Positions 5,803 through 6,812 of a stretch of 6,812 nt of DNA are shown one piece after another. Origin of the DNA: CALKKN01 sp041571375 (GTDB taxonomy: Bacteria; Pseudomonadota; Gammaproteobacteria; Xanthomonadales; SZUA-36). Location: contig JBFFUJ010000137.1 in the NCBI GenBank assembly GCA_041571375.1, positions 1 through 6,812 on the forward strand, in the 5' to 3' direction. The notes under the pieces are model-generated. The model did not search any database and was not told the origin of the DNA. It saw only the letters and a list, made by a program, of their open reading frames with translations. A program made the position numbers and the translations under genes. Positions within the stretch are counted from its first letter, which is position 1. Each line of letters starts with the position of its first letter.

Positions 5803-6812
5803 ATGCATGTAGTCCAGGCGCTGGTGTCCCTCAACGTCGGCGGATCCGAACTGGTCGCGACCGAACTCTGCGAATTCCTGGTCGCCAGCGGACACCGGGT
5901 CACGGCCGTCGCCGCGGACGGACCACTGGGGGCACGAGTCAGGGGCAGCGGCGCCGGTCACCTCGACTGGCCGATTGGCAAGAAGCGTATTCCGACGCTG
6001 CGCTACATTCCGCGGCTGGCGGAATGGTTCCGGCGCGAGCAACCGGACATCGTTCATGTCCACTCCCGCTTTCCGGCGTGGATCTGCTGGCTGGCCCTAC
6101 GGCGTGTGGCAAGCGACCATCGGCCGGTTTTCCTGACCACCATGCACGGCCACTATTCGGTCAGCGCGTACAGTTCGGTGATGGCCAAGGGGGCCCGCAC
6201 GATCGCGGTATCCGAACACATCAGAAACTACACCCTGAAAAACTATCCCGCGGCAAAACCCGAAGACATCGTGACCATTCACGGTGGCGCCAGCCGGGCA
6301 GATTTTCCTTACGGCTATGGCCCCTCCCCGGGCTGGCGGCCCGACGTCGAACGTCAGTTTCCGGAGTTGGCCGGAAAAAGATGGTTGCTGCTTCCGGGAC
6401 GCATCTCGCGCTGGAAAGGACACACCGATTTCCTGCGGCTGCTGGCTGCGCTGCAGCACGATTATCCGGACCTCCACGGACTGCTGGTCGGCAGCGCCAA
6501 GCCCGGCTCCCGTTATGTCAGCGAATTGAGCACGCTGGCCAGCGACCTCGGTATCACCGAGCGCATCACCTTTACCGGCGACCGCCTGGACATCCGGGAC
6601 TGGATGTCATCGGCGGAAATCGTTTTCAACCTGTCCGGCAAACCACCCGAAGCCTTCGGCCGGACCGTGCTGGAAGCCCTTTGCCTGGGTCGACCGCTCG
6701 TCGCCTGGGACCACGGCGGCGCGGCGGAGATCATGGCCGCGATGTTCCCGCAAGGCGCCGTCGAACCGTTCGACCACGCCGCGCTCGAAGCGCGCGCGCG
6801 GCGCTTCCTGGA
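5803..6812 (+). CDS. Family 4-type (GT-B) glycosyltransferase, 3' end outside window
   Basis: It is a retaining glycosyltransferase with the two-Rossmann GT-B fold, likely adding a sugar in LPS core, O-antigen or exopolysaccharide assembly. 336 codons are visible and the frame is still open at 6812. I translated it directly; it has no internal stop. The N-terminal half opens with MHVVQALVSLNVGGSELVA (the GG-S/E acceptor-side loop), then QPDIVHVHSRFPAW (80-93) and TTMHGHYS (112-119). The C-terminal donor half has LLPGRISRWKGH (196-207, with the phosphate-binding Arg and Lys), LVGS and FTGDR. It also has the EX7E motif PPEAFGRTVLEALCLGRPLVA, with glutamates 283 and 291. The start has a good ribosome site, AGGCGGGAG. 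Perhaps 20-50 residues are missing. It resembles WaaG/RfaG-like enzymes, but the sugar and acceptor are undetermined. It diverges from the GT2 gene. Confidence 0.92.
   Translation, partial: MHVVQALVSLNVGGSELVATELCEFLVASGHRVTAVAADGPLGARVRGSGAGHLDWPIGKKRIPTLRYIPRLAEWFRREQPDIVHVHSRFPAWICWLALRRVASDHRPVFLTTMHGHYSVSAYSSVMAKGARTIAVSEHIRNYTLKNYPAAKPEDIVTIHGGASRADFPYGYGPSPGWRPDVERQFPELAGKRWLLLPGRISRWKGHTDFLRLLAALQHDYPDLHGLLVGSAKPGSRYVSELSTLASDLGITERITFTGDRLDIRDWMSSAEIVFNLSGKPPEAFGRTVLEALCLGRPLVAWDHGGAAEIMAAMFPQGAVEPFDHAALEARARRFL

Overview
The window is a GC-rich proteobacterial chromosome segment. Its third codon positions are strongly G/C, and long spurious frames lie antisense to every gene. Gene content (LPS or capsule-type glycosyltransferases, an alanine racemase, a methylthioribose-1-phosphate isomerase) fits a Gram-negative, perhaps a gammaproteobacterium. 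The genus cannot be fixed from the sequence alone. I see no phage, IS element, CRISPR array, tRNA or rRNA.

Layout: (1) 1-1305 (+) is an NAD(P)-dependent aldehyde dehydrogenase whose 5' end lies outside the window. (2) 1347-2432 (+) is a complete alanine racemase with a GTG start. (3) 2414-4164 (-) is a two-gene, translationally coupled operon: mtnA followed by a FucA-like class II aldolase. The aldolase tail overlaps the alr tail by 19 bp. (4) 4165-4463 is an AT-richer intergenic region holding a 17-bp palindrome, a likely mtnA -10 box and a structured leader. (5) 4464-4715 (+) is an unrecognised 83-codon gene with a good ribosome binding site. (6) 4738-5634 (-) is a family 2 glycosyltransferase and 5803-6812 (+) a family 4-type glycosyltransferase. 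These two diverge from a 168-bp region, and the second runs off the window.

The most informative unit is mtnA plus the aldolase. The aldolase keeps the full set of E. coli FucA catalytic and zinc residues rather than looking like the dehydratase MtnB. The pair therefore matches the isomerase and aldolase steps of the 'DHAP shunt', which salvages the by-products 5'-deoxyadenosine and methylthioadenosine from S-adenosylmethionine enzymes. It yields dihydroxyacetone phosphate and an aldehyde. The first steps (phosphorylase, or nucleosidase plus kinase) are not in this window. The nearby aldehyde dehydrogenase could oxidise the aldehyde product, but it is on the other strand beyond alr, so this is only a suggestion. 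The right third looks like the edge of a surface-polysaccharide locus.
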